From the NCBI GenBank assembly GCA_964637365.1, contig CAZWWH010000009.1, positions 15,899 through 79,898 on the forward strand: DNA of 64,000 bases, written 5' to 3'. The DNA comes from Cryptoclostridium sp964637365. GTDB lineage: Bacteria > Bacillota > Dehalobacteriia > UBA7702. Numbering within the stretch: position 1 is the stretch's first letter; every line of letters starts with the position of its first letter. Below, in pieces: positions 18,402 through 26,864 of the stretch. Position numbers and translations under genes: made by a program. Under the pieces are notes generated by a model, which worked only from the letters and a program-made list of their open reading frames with translations, did not search any database and was not told where the DNA came from.

Positions 18402-18794
18402 TCACACCAACAATTCCGTAACCGTTGCGATAATCGTTTTTAATAAGGGCAAAGCCAAAAGCATCATTACCAACTTCACCCCAAGGTCAACCTTTTGGGC
18501 AATACCGTTTTCCCCGGCATCACGGCAAATTTGGGCTGCAAATTCTCCAAGATAAGCAATACAGACGACTTTTAAAATCAACACCATATAATCAAGATTG
18601 AGGTTTGCATTTTGAGCTAAGGTGCGAATTTCTCTAATCAGCTCTACCAAAGAGGGAATCAACTTCACAAAAATAATGATTCCAGCTGCCAGAGAAACAA
18701 GCATGGCCAAAACGGGCATGCGGCCATTTTTCAAAAAAACGGCCAGAACCACGGCAATTAATGCCACAGAAATAACAAACATCAGCAATTCCAT
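18402..18794 (-). CDS. spoIIIAD: Stage III sporulation protein AD
   Basis: This 130-residue membrane protein has three to four hydrophobic helices and the conserved stretch YMVLILKVVCIAYLGEFAAQ followed by CRDAGENGIAQKVDLGVK. It shares ancestry with SpoIIIAC. It acts in the SpoIIIA channel complex. Confidence 0.93.
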   Translation of the reverse strand: MELLMFVISVALIAVVLAVFLKNGRMPVLAMLVSLAAGIIIFVKLIPSLVELIREIRTLAQNANLNLDYMVLILKVVCIAYLGEFAAQICRDAGENGIAQKVDLGVKLVMMLLALPLLKTIIATVTELLV

Positions 18795-18810
18795 ACCGGT
18801 ATCCCCCGTG

Positions 18811-19020
18811 TCAATTCAGATAAAAGACGGACTCTACCTGCCGAAACAATTCTGTGATCATAGGTACAACTTTAATGAGAGCAATGGTAATGCCCAGCAC
18901 TAAAACGAGATAGGCATATTCCTCCCGTCCTGCCTGTTTCAGCAATATGTGGATAATCGTTACCACAATGGCTAATCCCGCCAAGAAAAACAGAATGCCG
19001 ATATCATCCACAATTATCAC
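18811..19020 (-). CDS. spoIIIAC: Stage III sporulation protein AC
   Basis: The 69-residue protein has two membrane helices separated by the conserved turn LLKQAGREEYAYLVLVLG. Size and position between AB and AD are canonical for SpoIIIAC. Its short C-terminus ends ITELFRQVESVF. Confidence 0.93.
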   Translation of the reverse strand: MIIVDDIGILFFLAGLAIVVTIIHILLKQAGREEYAYLVLVLGITIALIKVVPMITELFRQVESVFYLN

Positions 19021-19035
19021 CTCAATCTTATTTCA

Positions 19036-19554
19036 TCAAATCAAAATCAGCGCAAACACAATCCCAGCCATCCAGCCACCCACGCTGCAAATACGCTTCC
19101 ATTTTTGTTCCGACAATCGCGCAGCCTCCAGCTGAAGCTCCACGGCCTTAGCGCAGAAATTCAACTTTTTCTTTTGATCCTCTAAATCTGTTAGGCCCAA
19201 ATCACAGCTGAACCGCCCTAAAACCGCCAAATCCTCATCGTTTAGAGAGAGGTCATCGCGGTATTCCTTTAAGGCGGCAAGAAAAGCTCCTTCACCGCCG
19301 ACCACCGGAGATTCAGCGAGAATTTTCGAGGCCCGATGAAAAACCAAAGCAACAATGCCGCCAATACGCGCCCCCGTACGAGACAGTGCTACAGGAAGCG
19401 GGTCACGTGAAAAGTCCATCTCTGTTTCCATGAGAGACAGTGCTTGATAAAACCATTCTAACTCCCGCCGCCGGGCGATTAAGCCACGGCAAGCCAGCAT
19501 ACCAATGAATCCCATAAGAATGACGATCACAATTAATATCAAATATCTCAACAA
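19036..19554 (-). CDS. spoIIIAB: Stage III sporulation protein AB
   Basis: The 172-residue protein has an N-terminal membrane helix (2-20), a helical soluble part beginning RRRELEWFYQALSLMETEMDFS, and a C-terminal membrane helix (VGGWMAGIVFALILI). The fold resembles type II secretion/type IV pilus F proteins. It overlaps spoIIIAA by seven bases. Confidence 0.92.
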   Translation of the reverse strand: MLRYLILIVIVILMGFIGMLACRGLIARRRELEWFYQALSLMETEMDFSRDPLPVALSRTGARIGGIVALVFHRASKILAESPVVGGEGAFLAALKEYRDDLSLNDEDLAVLGRFSCDLGLTDLEDQKKKLNFCAKAVELQLEAARLSEQKWKRICSVGGWMAGIVFALILI

Positions 19555-20489
19555 ATTGATGCACCGCTTTCATCAAAAATACCATGGATGGTACCAGGTC
19601 CCTGCTCTGCCGAAAGTACTACAAAACGGCGAAATAAATGATCTGCCATTAGCTCTGCAATCATCGGTCGGCCCATGATATCTTCCATATCGGAGCCATG
19701 AGCGGAGAGCAAAAGACTAATCCCGCAGCGAACCGCCTCCCGTACAGCGCGTCCATCCCCCAAGCTCCCAATCTCATCAGTGACCAAAATATCCGGAGCC
19801 AAAGAACGAATCGCCATCATCATCCCTTCCTCCTTAGGAGCACTATCCAAGATATCAGTGCAACATCCTACATTGAGTTGGGGATGTCCCAAATAAGAGC
19901 CTGCGATTTCAGACCGCTCATCCACCAAAGAAATGTTCATAGGCCGCGCTATGCCTTCACCATTGGATAAGATACGAACCAAGTCACGCAACAGCGTTGT
20001 TTTACCACAACGTGGCGGAGAAATAATCAGGGTATTGAGGAACCGTTTGCCCTCCACCAAAAAAGGAAGAATTTTTTTGCCTATACCTTTTACTTCTTTG
20101 GCAATACGGTAATTCAGAGAGGAGATACTACGCATGGTTTTCACATGCCCCTCCTCCACGATGACACGTCCTGCCAGCCCCACGCGATGACCGCCCTGTA
20201 AAGTAATATAGCCTCGCCGAAATTCCTCTGCCAGAGCATAGACGGAACCGGAAGTAACCATATTAAGAGCATCCAGCAATTCTTTTTCATTGCAGAAATA
20301 GGCTGTCCCTGCGTTCTTCGTAATGCCACCGCCCTTTTTCAAAAAACCTTGGTAAGAACCGCTGCAAAGACAAACGGGAGCGTCACGCCGGAGGCGGACC
20401 TCCTCTAAAGCCTCCAGAAAGCGGGAATCCGTGGTGGAAACATCACGGGCAATGGATATGGGCATATATTGAAGAATGGGGTGTTCCAT
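19548..20489 (-). CDS. spoIIIAA: Stage III sporulation protein AA (ATPase)
   Basis: SpoIIIAA is the mother-cell ATPase that powers the SpoIIIA-SpoIIQ apparatus. The 313-residue protein has Walker A PPRCGKTTLLRDLVR near 158-172, a Walker B-like DILVTDEIG, and an R-finger region near the C-terminus. It is the first gene of the eight-gene operon. In B. subtilis the operon is under sigma-E; I could not find a convincing sigma-E promoter in the 145-base upstream gap. Confidence 0.94.
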   Translation of the reverse strand: MEHPILQYMPISIARDVSTTDSRFLEALEEVRLRRDAPVCLCSGSYQGFLKKGGGITKNAGTAYFCNEKELLDALNMVTSGSVYALAEEFRRGYITLQGGHRVGLAGRVIVEEGHVKTMRSISSLNYRIAKEVKGIGKKILPFLVEGKRFLNTLIISPPRCGKTTLLRDLVRILSNGEGIARPMNISLVDERSEIAGSYLGHPQLNVGCCTDILDSAPKEEGMMMAIRSLAPDILVTDEIGSLGDGRAVREAVRCGISLLLSAHGSDMEDIMGRPMIAELMADHLFRRFVVLSAEQGPGTIHGIFDESGASIC

Positions 20490-20572
20490 GTTATAATCTT
20501 ACCTTTCTATGAAGAAAACTTCCTCTCTTTTAAGTTATGAAGACACAAATCGCTTTAGAACAAAAAAAATCA

Positions 20573-20601
20573 TTGACCAAAATGGGAAAAAGTATTATCC
20601 T
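20573..20601 (+). promoter_or_regulatory. Promoter of the ABC exporter genes
   Basis: TTGACC (20573-20578), a 17-base spacer and TATCCT (20596-20601) lie about 30 bases before the gene, followed by a strong AAAGGAGGTG ribosome site. Confidence 0.6.
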
Positions 20602-20634
20602 TAAATATGTATATGAATAAAAGGAGGTGTCAAA

Positions 20635-21978
20635 TTGCTTGCCGTTAAAACTTTTGATTTGACAAAAAAATATGGCAAAGTAACTGGCATTGAAAATGTC
20701 AATATCGACATCGAAGCCGGAGAGATTTTCGGCCTGGTCGGTCCTGACGGCGCTGGGAAAACAACGTTCGTACGACTGCTGATGAATTACATTTTTCCCA
20801 CGTCGGGCTCTGCCGTGATTTTCGGTAATGACGTTATTACCGAGGCCAAGGAAAACAAAATGATTGTTGGCTATGTTCCGGCAGAAGTGGAATGCTATGG
20901 GAATATGAAGGCCGGGAAATACATCAAGACTTCGATGAAATTCCATAAAACCAAGAAGAGGTCCGAAGAATATGCCCGTCTGATAGAATTATTTGGTGTA
21001 AGAAAGGGCGAAAGCTTCGACGTTATGGATCGAAGCGATAAAAAAGTCTTGGCCATTGTGGCAGCCCTAGTCAACGAACCTCAACTGATTATATTGGACG
21101 AGCCTGCTCGGGGTCTTGATTCCAGTATGAAAAACCGTCTGTTTGAGTATCTACTGGAAAAAAATAAAGAGGGAATGACCATCATTCTTACTGCCGAACG
21201 TGAAGATGATCTTCAAGGAATTTGCACCCATGTGGCTCACATTGATGGAACCATTGCAGGAGAAGAACAACAGGAAGTCGCATTTATTCCTGAAGAAACT
21301 CCCAATGAAGTATCGGAAGAAGAGGGATGGCAGGATAAAACTATTGCTTTTGTATCCTCGGCAGAACAAACTCCTGATGAATCCTCAGCAACCGCACTTC
21401 CTGAAGAAGATGATATTGATTCCAACGACAGTATCTTCGACAATATACCTCCTACAGTAGAGGAAACTACTGAAGTATTGTCACTTCAGGAAGATGCTCC
21501 CACCGAGTCCATTCCCCTCCAAGAAGAACTTAAAGCACAGGAGACGGAGCCACAAGCAGTCGAAGGCAATGACAAAGAAAAAGAAGTCAGCGCCCATACT
21601 ATTGAAATTCCTACCATCCCCAGCGGGGCAAAAGGGGAAAATGCTCCCGATGTCAACACTATGGGAGCACCAGATAAACAACGCGATCATATAACCACGA
21701 CATCACAAAACGACGCCAAAAAATCCATCAAACTGAAGACTGCTAAATTTGACCCAGCAGTGTTTGAACAGCTTGGGGCTAAGATTATAAAATCGGAAAA
21801 CGGTAAAGTTTCTATTGCATACAGCGGAGATTTAGAACGTTTGGCCGAAGCAATCCGCTCTATGGAATTCAATGATTTGTCCATCGGAGAGGATCTGAGC
21901 GATGATTTCCAACCCTTGCTCAATCAAGAAAAGAAAAACAACATTGATGATGCCCCAGAAGGGAGTGTTGAAGAATGA
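20635..21978 (+). CDS. Atypical ABC-2 type ATPase with long acidic extension
   Basis: The first 215 residues are an ABC ATPase: Walker A GPDGAGKTT (36-44), Walker B LIILDEP and D-loop RGLDSS. The signature loop, normally a form of LSGGQ, reads MDRSDKKVLA. The position of the switch histidine reads LTAEREDD. Both are unusual and may lower ATP turnover. Residues about 215-360 are acidic, Glu/Pro/Thr-rich and probably disordered. The last 80 resemble the small C-terminal domain seen in some exporter ATPases (FDPAVFEQLGAKII). A TTG start is used, with AGGAGGTG upstream. It overlaps the permease gene by four bases. The substrate is unknown. Confidence 0.82.
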   Translation: MLAVKTFDLTKKYGKVTGIENVNIDIEAGEIFGLVGPDGAGKTTFVRLLMNYIFPTSGSAVIFGNDVITEAKENKMIVGYVPAEVECYGNMKAGKYIKTSMKFHKTKKRSEEYARLIELFGVRKGESFDVMDRSDKKVLAIVAALVNEPQLIILDEPARGLDSSMKNRLFEYLLEKNKEGMTIILTAEREDDLQGICTHVAHIDGTIAGEEQQEVAFIPEETPNEVSEEEGWQDKTIAFVSSAEQTPDESSATALPEEDDIDSNDSIFDNIPPTVEETTEVLSLQEDAPTESIPLQEELKAQETEPQAVEGNDKEKEVSAHTIEIPTIPSGAKGENAPDVNTMGAPDKQRDHITTTSQNDAKKSIKLKTAKFDPAVFEQLGAKIIKSENGKVSIAYSGDLERLAEAIRSMEFNDLSIGEDLSDDFQPLLNQEKKNNIDDAPEGSVEE

Positions 21979-22787
21979 ATCTTTTTAAAATCGCATTCCG
22001 CCGCGGCATCGGAGAAATGATTACCTGGTCCATAATTGTTGGTGGTCTTTTAGCCATCGCCATGTTTTTCTATCCGTCGCTGGGCACAGAAAATATTGCC
22101 AATGCCCTGGTGGAAAGAGTTACGGCTTTACCTCATATCATTGTACAAATTTTTGATTTGGAAGCCTTAGGCGGTATTGTGGCAATTACCCACTATTTTG
22201 CTTACTTTTTCCAGTTCGCCATTGTTCTTTCGATGCTTTATGCGGCAATACTAGGCGCAAAAACATTGGCCAGTGAAGAAGGCAGTGGTGCCATCGAATT
22301 TCTTTTTGCTCAGCCTATCACCAGGAAAAGCATTGCACGTCAGAAATTAATTGCAGCAATTTTTCATTATCTGATTTACTGCGTAATCGTTTCTGCCATT
22401 TCTATGGCAATGCTCATCATTCTCGATGATGAGGAAGGTCTGAAAAATCTAATTTTTGCAATGGTACCCATGAGCGGTGGTTTATTCTTTAGCGGTCTTA
22501 TATATCTTTGCATAGGCTTCTTCTTTTCCTCCTTCCTCAGAAGTAACGGAGAGGCAATCCCCATTGTTTTGGCTTTGACGGTCATCTCTATAATCATTGG
22601 ATTTATGGGTAAAATCGTTACCAAATTCGCGTTTTTGGAATATATTTCCCCAATCTTTTACGCTGCTCCCAATAATATGATGAATCACGACATCAGCGTC
22701 ATTCAAATTATTATTGGTATAGCCATCATAGTGCTAACGATTTTTGGCGGTCGCTTGATTTACAAAAAGAAAAACTTTGCAAATTAA
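21975..22787 (+). CDS. ABC-2 type transporter permease
   Basis: The 270-residue protein has about six membrane segments and starts inside the ATPase stop (ATGA overlap). The cytoplasmic stretch ASEEGSGAIEFLFAQPITRKSI is typical of ABC-2 permeases, where it couples to the ATPase. The pair would form an exporter or membrane-remodelling unit. No substrate can be read. No clear terminator follows, and the mtm promoter starts about 90 bases later. Confidence 0.85.
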   Translation: MNLFKIAFRRGIGEMITWSIIVGGLLAIAMFFYPSLGTENIANALVERVTALPHIIVQIFDLEALGGIVAITHYFAYFFQFAIVLSMLYAAILGAKTLASEEGSGAIEFLFAQPITRKSIARQKLIAAIFHYLIYCVIVSAISMAMLIILDDEEGLKNLIFAMVPMSGGLFFSGLIYLCIGFFFSSFLRSNGEAIPIVLALTVISIIIGFMGKIVTKFAFLEYISPIFYAAPNNMMNHDISVIQIIIGIAIIVLTIFGGRLIYKKKNFAN

Positions 22788-22879
22788 CCTCCCCCCTTCC
22801 CCAGTAATTTTTTTGATTTGCAATTTAAATTTTGTTTCATCAAAGCAAATTATTTAACATCAACGACAAAATATTACTA

Positions 22880-22908
22880 TTGCAATATATAAACAATGTG
22901 TCTATAAT
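22880..22908 (+). promoter_or_regulatory. Promoter of the methylamine operon
   Basis: TTGCAA (22880-22885), 17 bases and TATAAT (22903-22908) predict a start near 22915, leaving a leader of about 140 bases before mtmC. Confidence 0.75.
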
Positions 22909-22914
22909 TCAAAA

Positions 22915-23030
22915 CAAGCAAAGGCGCTTTTGAGAACCAACTTCTTAAAAGCGCCTTTGCTATAAAAACATATTGCGGCAATGAAGCCTTCGTATTGACG
23001 AAAGTAATTTCTCAAACGAAGGCTATTTTA
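22915..23030 (+). promoter_or_regulatory. Structured 5' leader of the mtm operon
   Basis: The leader opens with a 19-bp stem, loop CCAAC (22918-22960, one G-U pair), which begins about three bases from the predicted start and has no T run after it. A second hairpin, AGCCTTCGT (22985-22993) with ACGAAGGCT (23016-23024), is followed by ATTTTATT and could act as an attenuator. The first looks like a 5' stabiliser. It does not match a cobalamin riboswitch or another class I know. Confidence 0.5.
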
Positions 23031-23057
23031 TTGCAACAAAATGAGGAGGATTTACAC

Positions 23058-23705
23058 ATGAGCAAAGAAGAAGTCTTGGCAAAATTGAAAACCTGCATTG
23101 AGGAACTCGACCCCGACATGGCGGAGGAAGCAGCTAACGAAGCAAAAGAAGCAGGCATCGGCTCCATTGAAGCCATCAACGAAGGTTTATCCAAAGGGAT
23201 GGACACTGTCAGCGAACAATTTGACGAAGGTGAAGTCTTCGTTCCGGATCTTCTCATCGCCGCGGAAGCCTTTGAAACCGCTGTTGAAATTTTGACCGGT
23301 GGCATGAGTGAAGAAGAAAAAGCCAACAGCAGCCTAGGTAAGGTTTTGCTCCACACCGTAGAAGGCGACATCCATGATATAGGCAAAAACATCGTAAAAA
23401 CCATGTTGACCGCCGGTGGCTTTGAAGTAATTGACCTCGGCCGTGATGTCGCTGTGGATGAAGTCGTAAAACAGGCCATTGAAAATAAGGTTGACATCAT
23501 CGCCGGTTCCGCTTTGATGACCACGACCATGCCTGCGCAAAGAGATATCATCCGCGTCCTGAATGAGGAAGGCGTAAGAGACCAATTCAAATGTGTCTTT
23601 GGTGGCGCTCCTGTTTCCCAAGAATGGGTTGACAGCATTGGAGCTGACGGGTATGCCGAAAGCGCCAGTGAATCCATTAACTTAATCAAGAAATTACTTG
23701 CATAA
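23058..23705 (+). CDS. mtmC: Monomethylamine corrinoid protein
   Basis: The 215-residue protein has an N-terminal four-helix cap (about 1-90) and a B12-binding Rossmann domain with the signature GDIHDIGKN (103-111), where H106 is the lower cobalt ligand. The later B12 contacts are SALMTTTM (151-158) and FGGAPV (181-186). MtmC accepts a methyl group from MtmB on Co(I) and passes it to a second methyltransferase. I chose the ATG at 23058, preceded by GAGGAGG; a frame from 22995 runs back into the leader hairpin. It is the first gene of mtmC-mtmB-mtbA-like. Confidence 0.92.
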   Translation: MSKEEVLAKLKTCIEELDPDMAEEAANEAKEAGIGSIEAINEGLSKGMDTVSEQFDEGEVFVPDLLIAAEAFETAVEILTGGMSEEEKANSSLGKVLLHTVEGDIHDIGKNIVKTMLTAGGFEVIDLGRDVAVDEVVKQAIENKVDIIAGSALMTTTMPAQRDIIRVLNEEGVRDQFKCVFGGAPVSQEWVDSIGADGYAESASESINLIKKLLA

Positions 23706-23750
23706 CATATTCGTGTTTTCGTAACGTTTATTTGAGAGGAGTCTTCCGAT

Positions 23751-25139
23751 ATGACTTTAGCAAAACGAGTCACGGTTTTCGATATCTATGACAGAGCAAA
23801 AACCGGTCAGAAATTAGAGGAAAGTGTTTGGGACTATCAAATCATTCCCCAAACTGCGACTAAATTGAAAAAGAAATACGGGATCAAGATGGACAAAAAC
23901 ACCATCATTCCCACGGATACCGAATTGATTAACAATCTGTTCAAGGCAGGTTTAGAAATGCTGGTAGAATGCGGTGTTTATTGCATCGACACCGGACGTG
24001 TCATCAAATATACCGAAGAAGAAGTTCTTGATGCGATTAGCCATGCTCCCTCCTCGGTTATCTACGGTGAAGGCAACAACGCCGTAAACTTGGCTTGCAG
24101 AAGCTATGATGACAAGCGTCCCCCCATCATCCAAGGCGGCCCTACCGGCGCTCCCTGCTCCGAAGAGCATTTCCTGAATATTCATCAGAGCTATGCGCAG
24201 GAGCCCTTGGTAGACACCATTGTTGACGGTGTTCTCCAGACCATTCAGGGGCATGATCCTCAACCCGGAACGCCTTGGGAAATCGCCGCAGTAAAAAGCG
24301 AAGCGATCATGGTTAGAGCAGCACAGGAGAGAGCCGGACGTTCCGGTATGGGTTTGTAGGGGAATGAAACTTCCCTTTCCGCAGCAGGCGTTATTGCCGC
24401 TGACTTCCCCGGAGGTATGAGACCTTCCGACAGCCATGAAGTGTCCCAACTCAATGAGTTAAAAATCGACGTCAGTGCACTGACATTTTGCGCTCATTAT
24501 GTTTTGAGCGGGTCCATCATCATGAGCGAACAAATGCCCATCTTTGGGGGTTACGCCGGTCGTTTGGAAGAGACCACCATCGTCGACGTGGCAACCACTT
24601 TGAACGCATTTGTAATGTGCCAGGCAACCTGGCATCTTGACGGCCCTGTACACGTCCGCTGGGGCATCACCACAGCGAGAGAGGCTCTTGCCATTGCCGG
24701 CCACTGCGCTCGTGCCATCGACGCCAATACTCACATCATGCTTGGTAACCAATACTACACCATGGCCGGTCCCTGCACCGTAATGTGTCTGCTGGAAACT
24801 GCGGCACAGGCCATTACCGATACAGCCAGCGGCCGTGAAATTCTTTCCGGTGTCGCTGCTGCCAAAGGCGTCTCCACCAACTTCAATACCGGGATGGAAG
24901 CCAGAATGATGGCGGAAGCCGCCCGTGCTGTTGCCGGGATGGAAACAGAAAAAGTAAACGAAATCCTTGACAAATTGATCGGTATGTACGAAAAGGACTA
25001 CAAAACTGCGCCCAAGGGCAAACCATATGAAGAATGCTATGATACCACCACCATTCTTCCTACTCAGGAATACCTTGACGTATATGACGAAGCGGTAAAA
25101 ATCCTCACCGATCTCGGCCTGGATTACTGGACAAAATAA
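23751..25139 (+). CDS. mtmB: Monomethylamine methyltransferase with in-frame amber (pyrrolysine)
   Basis: Two open stretches in the same frame are joined by a single TAG at 24357-24359, codon 203. The product is 462 residues, like archaeal MtmB (458), whose pyrrolysine is residue 202. The context GRSGMGL-Pyl-GNETSLSA matches archaeal GRPGMGV-Pyl-GPETSLSA, and downstream stretches such as EQMPIFGGYAG and ETTIVDVAT are nearly identical. MtmB uses pyrrolysine to activate methylamine and methylate MtmC. Termination at the amber would give a 202-residue protein without half of its barrel, and nothing else in the gene is broken. So this is a functional recoded gene, not a pseudogene. The pyl synthesis and tRNA genes must lie outside this window. 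Confidence 0.96.
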
Positions 25140-25190
25140 TCTTGGGTTTTGGTAAATGTCTTAACCCACCAAATAGTGAGTGTGATTGAT

Positions 25191-26204
25191 ATGTATATTA
25201 ATATGGATGAATGGTCCCAAGAGATCATTGACGCAAAGGACAGACGGGTTGTCCCTGTGCTTTACTTCCCCTGCTTGTCTTTGACAGGTATGGGCATTAT
25301 TGAAACTGTAAATGATGGCAAAAAGATGGCCCAGACCATGAAAGCCATCATCGACAAGTATCCCGCCACCATCGCATCTGTAACAGGTATGGATTTGACT
25401 GTTGACGCAGAAGCCTTTGGCTCCACTGTGACTTTCAAAGACAATGAAGCGCCTTCCATTCGTACGGAATTGATAAAGACTCCCGAAGATGTGCAAAACC
25501 TTAAGGTTCCCGATGTACACTCCGGTCGTGTTGATGTTTTCATCGACGCAGTAAAGGAAGCCCAAAACCTCATTACCGACCGCCCCGTCATGGGGGGTCA
25601 GCTCGGTCCTTTCTCTTTAGCAGCCAATCTGATGGAAGTTCAAGCCGCCCTGAAATGTGTCAGAAAAGATCCTGATACCATGAAAGTGCTTTTGGACAAA
25701 GCCACGGATTTCCTGATTGCCCGGGCCAGAGCTTATAAAGAAGCAGGCGCCAACGGTATCTTCTTGGCAGAACCCACTGCCGGTTTACTCTCGCCCAAAC
25801 AGATTGAGGAATTTTCCTCTGTCTATGTAAGAAAAATGGTTGATGCCGTGCAGGACAGTGGCTTCTATATTATTCTCCATAACTGCGGTTATGTGACCAA
25901 GAGCGTTTCCTCCATGTATGGCACCGGCTGCAAAGGATACCATTTTGGCAACTCTGTTGATATGAAGGATATTCTCCCTCAAATCCCCGCCAACGTGCTT
26001 GTATTTGGGAATGTTGATCCTTCTTCGGTATTCACCAACGGTACTCCGGAAAAAATGCATGAAGTCAGCATGCAGCTTTTAGAAGAGATGAAAGACTACC
26101 CCCACTACGTCTTTTCTTCCGGCTGTGATATTCCTCCATTGGCTCCTTTGGAAAATGTTGATGCTTTCTATGCTGCCATTGAAGAATATAACAGCAAACT
26201 TTAA
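25191..26204 (+). CDS. UroD-fold methylcobamide methyltransferase (MtbA/MtaA-like)
   Basis: This 337-residue protein has the TIM-barrel pattern of uroporphyrinogen decarboxylase relatives. The zinc ligands of MtaA/MtbA are kept: H230 and C232 in ILHNCGY and C312 in SSGCDIPP. It should take the methyl group from MtmC. In methanogens the acceptor is coenzyme M; in a bacterium the acceptor may be coenzyme M, tetrahydrofolate or another thiol. I chose the ATG at 25191. Upstream in-frame GTG (25176) or TTG (25149) are possible, and none has a strong ribosome site. It follows mtmB by about 50 bases. Confidence 0.85.
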   Translation: MYINMDEWSQEIIDAKDRRVVPVLYFPCLSLTGMGIIETVNDGKKMAQTMKAIIDKYPATIASVTGMDLTVDAEAFGSTVTFKDNEAPSIRTELIKTPEDVQNLKVPDVHSGRVDVFIDAVKEAQNLITDRPVMGGQLGPFSLAANLMEVQAALKCVRKDPDTMKVLLDKATDFLIARARAYKEAGANGIFLAEPTAGLLSPKQIEEFSSVYVRKMVDAVQDSGFYIILHNCGYVTKSVSSMYGTGCKGYHFGNSVDMKDILPQIPANVLVFGNVDPSSVFTNGTPEKMHEVSMQLLEEMKDYPHYVFSSGCDIPPLAPLENVDAFYAAIEEYNSKL

Positions 26205-26309
26205 TTTCGTTATTAATCAAATACCCCTTTTGATTAATGAATAACAATCTCCTTTAATTGATGTGAATTTGATATTTTCTTCCTCTTCATTCTACTATTC
26301 ACATCACAG

Positions 26310-26345
26310 AAAACGGAACTGAGCCGACTCCTCAGTTCCGTTTTT
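26310..26345 (+). terminator. Terminator of the mtm operon
   Basis: AAACGGAACTGAG pairs with CTCAGTTCCGTTT and continues into TTTT. An earlier 10-bp hairpin at 26212-26238 has no T run and is probably not the main stop. Confidence 0.75.
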
Positions 26346-26375
26346 GCTATGCTGATTTATAAATTAATTTCTAAA

Positions 26376-26411
26376 CGAAAAACAACCGGTATGGTATACC
26401 ATACCGGTTGT
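26376..26411 (-). terminator. Terminator of the efp cluster
   Basis: A 30-base near-perfect palindrome (26382-26411) is followed on the minus strand by TTTTTCG, ending the minus-strand run that closes with the acidic CD1247-type gene. Confidence 0.75.
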
Positions 26412-26441
26412 CCCTGATAATGCTTCTAAAATTCAAAACGA

Positions 26442-26828
26442 TTATTCTTCATGATGATGGTGATGGCCACCGCAGCCACAATCACATTCCTCATCTTCGT
26501 CATCGTCTTCATTGCCATCGTAAACGAGTTCGCCAAAAGCGAATTCCTCATCATCTTCATCTTCGTCTTCGTCACATTCACAACCACAGCCACATTCACA
26601 GTCTTCGTCAATGAAGAGAAGTTCTTCCAAATCGCCAAGATCTTCGTCGAGTTCATCGGTAATTTCTTCCAATTCCTCGATATCCTCGTTGATATCTTCC
26701 AATTCTTCAGCGAATTCGCTCAATACGTCGAGAATCGCATAAATAGCGCGGCCTTCTTTGGTTTCCTTGTCGATATCAAGACCTTCAATAAAACCTTCAA
26801 GATATGCAACCTTTTCGTTCATGCTCAT
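26442..26828 (-). CDS. CD1247-type acidic protein with Cys/His-rich tail
   Basis: The 128-residue product has an N-terminal helical domain (MSMNEKVAYLEGFIEGL, then coiled-coil acidic heptads to about residue 70) like the clostridial CD1247 N-terminal family. The second half is almost only Asp, Glu, Cys and His: CECGCGCEC near the middle and CDCGCGG plus five His at the end. That suggests metal binding, perhaps Zn, Ni or Co, which is my inference. ATG at 26828 has AGGAG seven bases upstream. It lies 36 bases after efp and is likely cotranscribed. Function unknown. Confidence 0.75.
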   Translation of the reverse strand: MSMNEKVAYLEGFIEGLDIDKETKEGRAIYAILDVLSEFAEELEDINEDIEELEEITDELDEDLGDLEELLFIDEDCECGCGCECDEDEDEDDEEFAFGELVYDGNEDDDEDEECDCGCGGHHHHHEE

Positions 26829-26864
26829 AGTGATACTCCTTTCACATGATTCAGCGGCCAAAAC

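Noticed and set aside
22918..22960. Terminator of the ABC permease gene
   Set aside because: No T run follows the stem on the plus strand, and it lies downstream of a good promoter, so it belongs to the mtm leader.
24357..24359. TAG in mtmB as a nonsense mutation (pseudogene)
   Set aside because: It lies at the conserved pyrrolysine codon, both sides share one frame and no other lesion is present.
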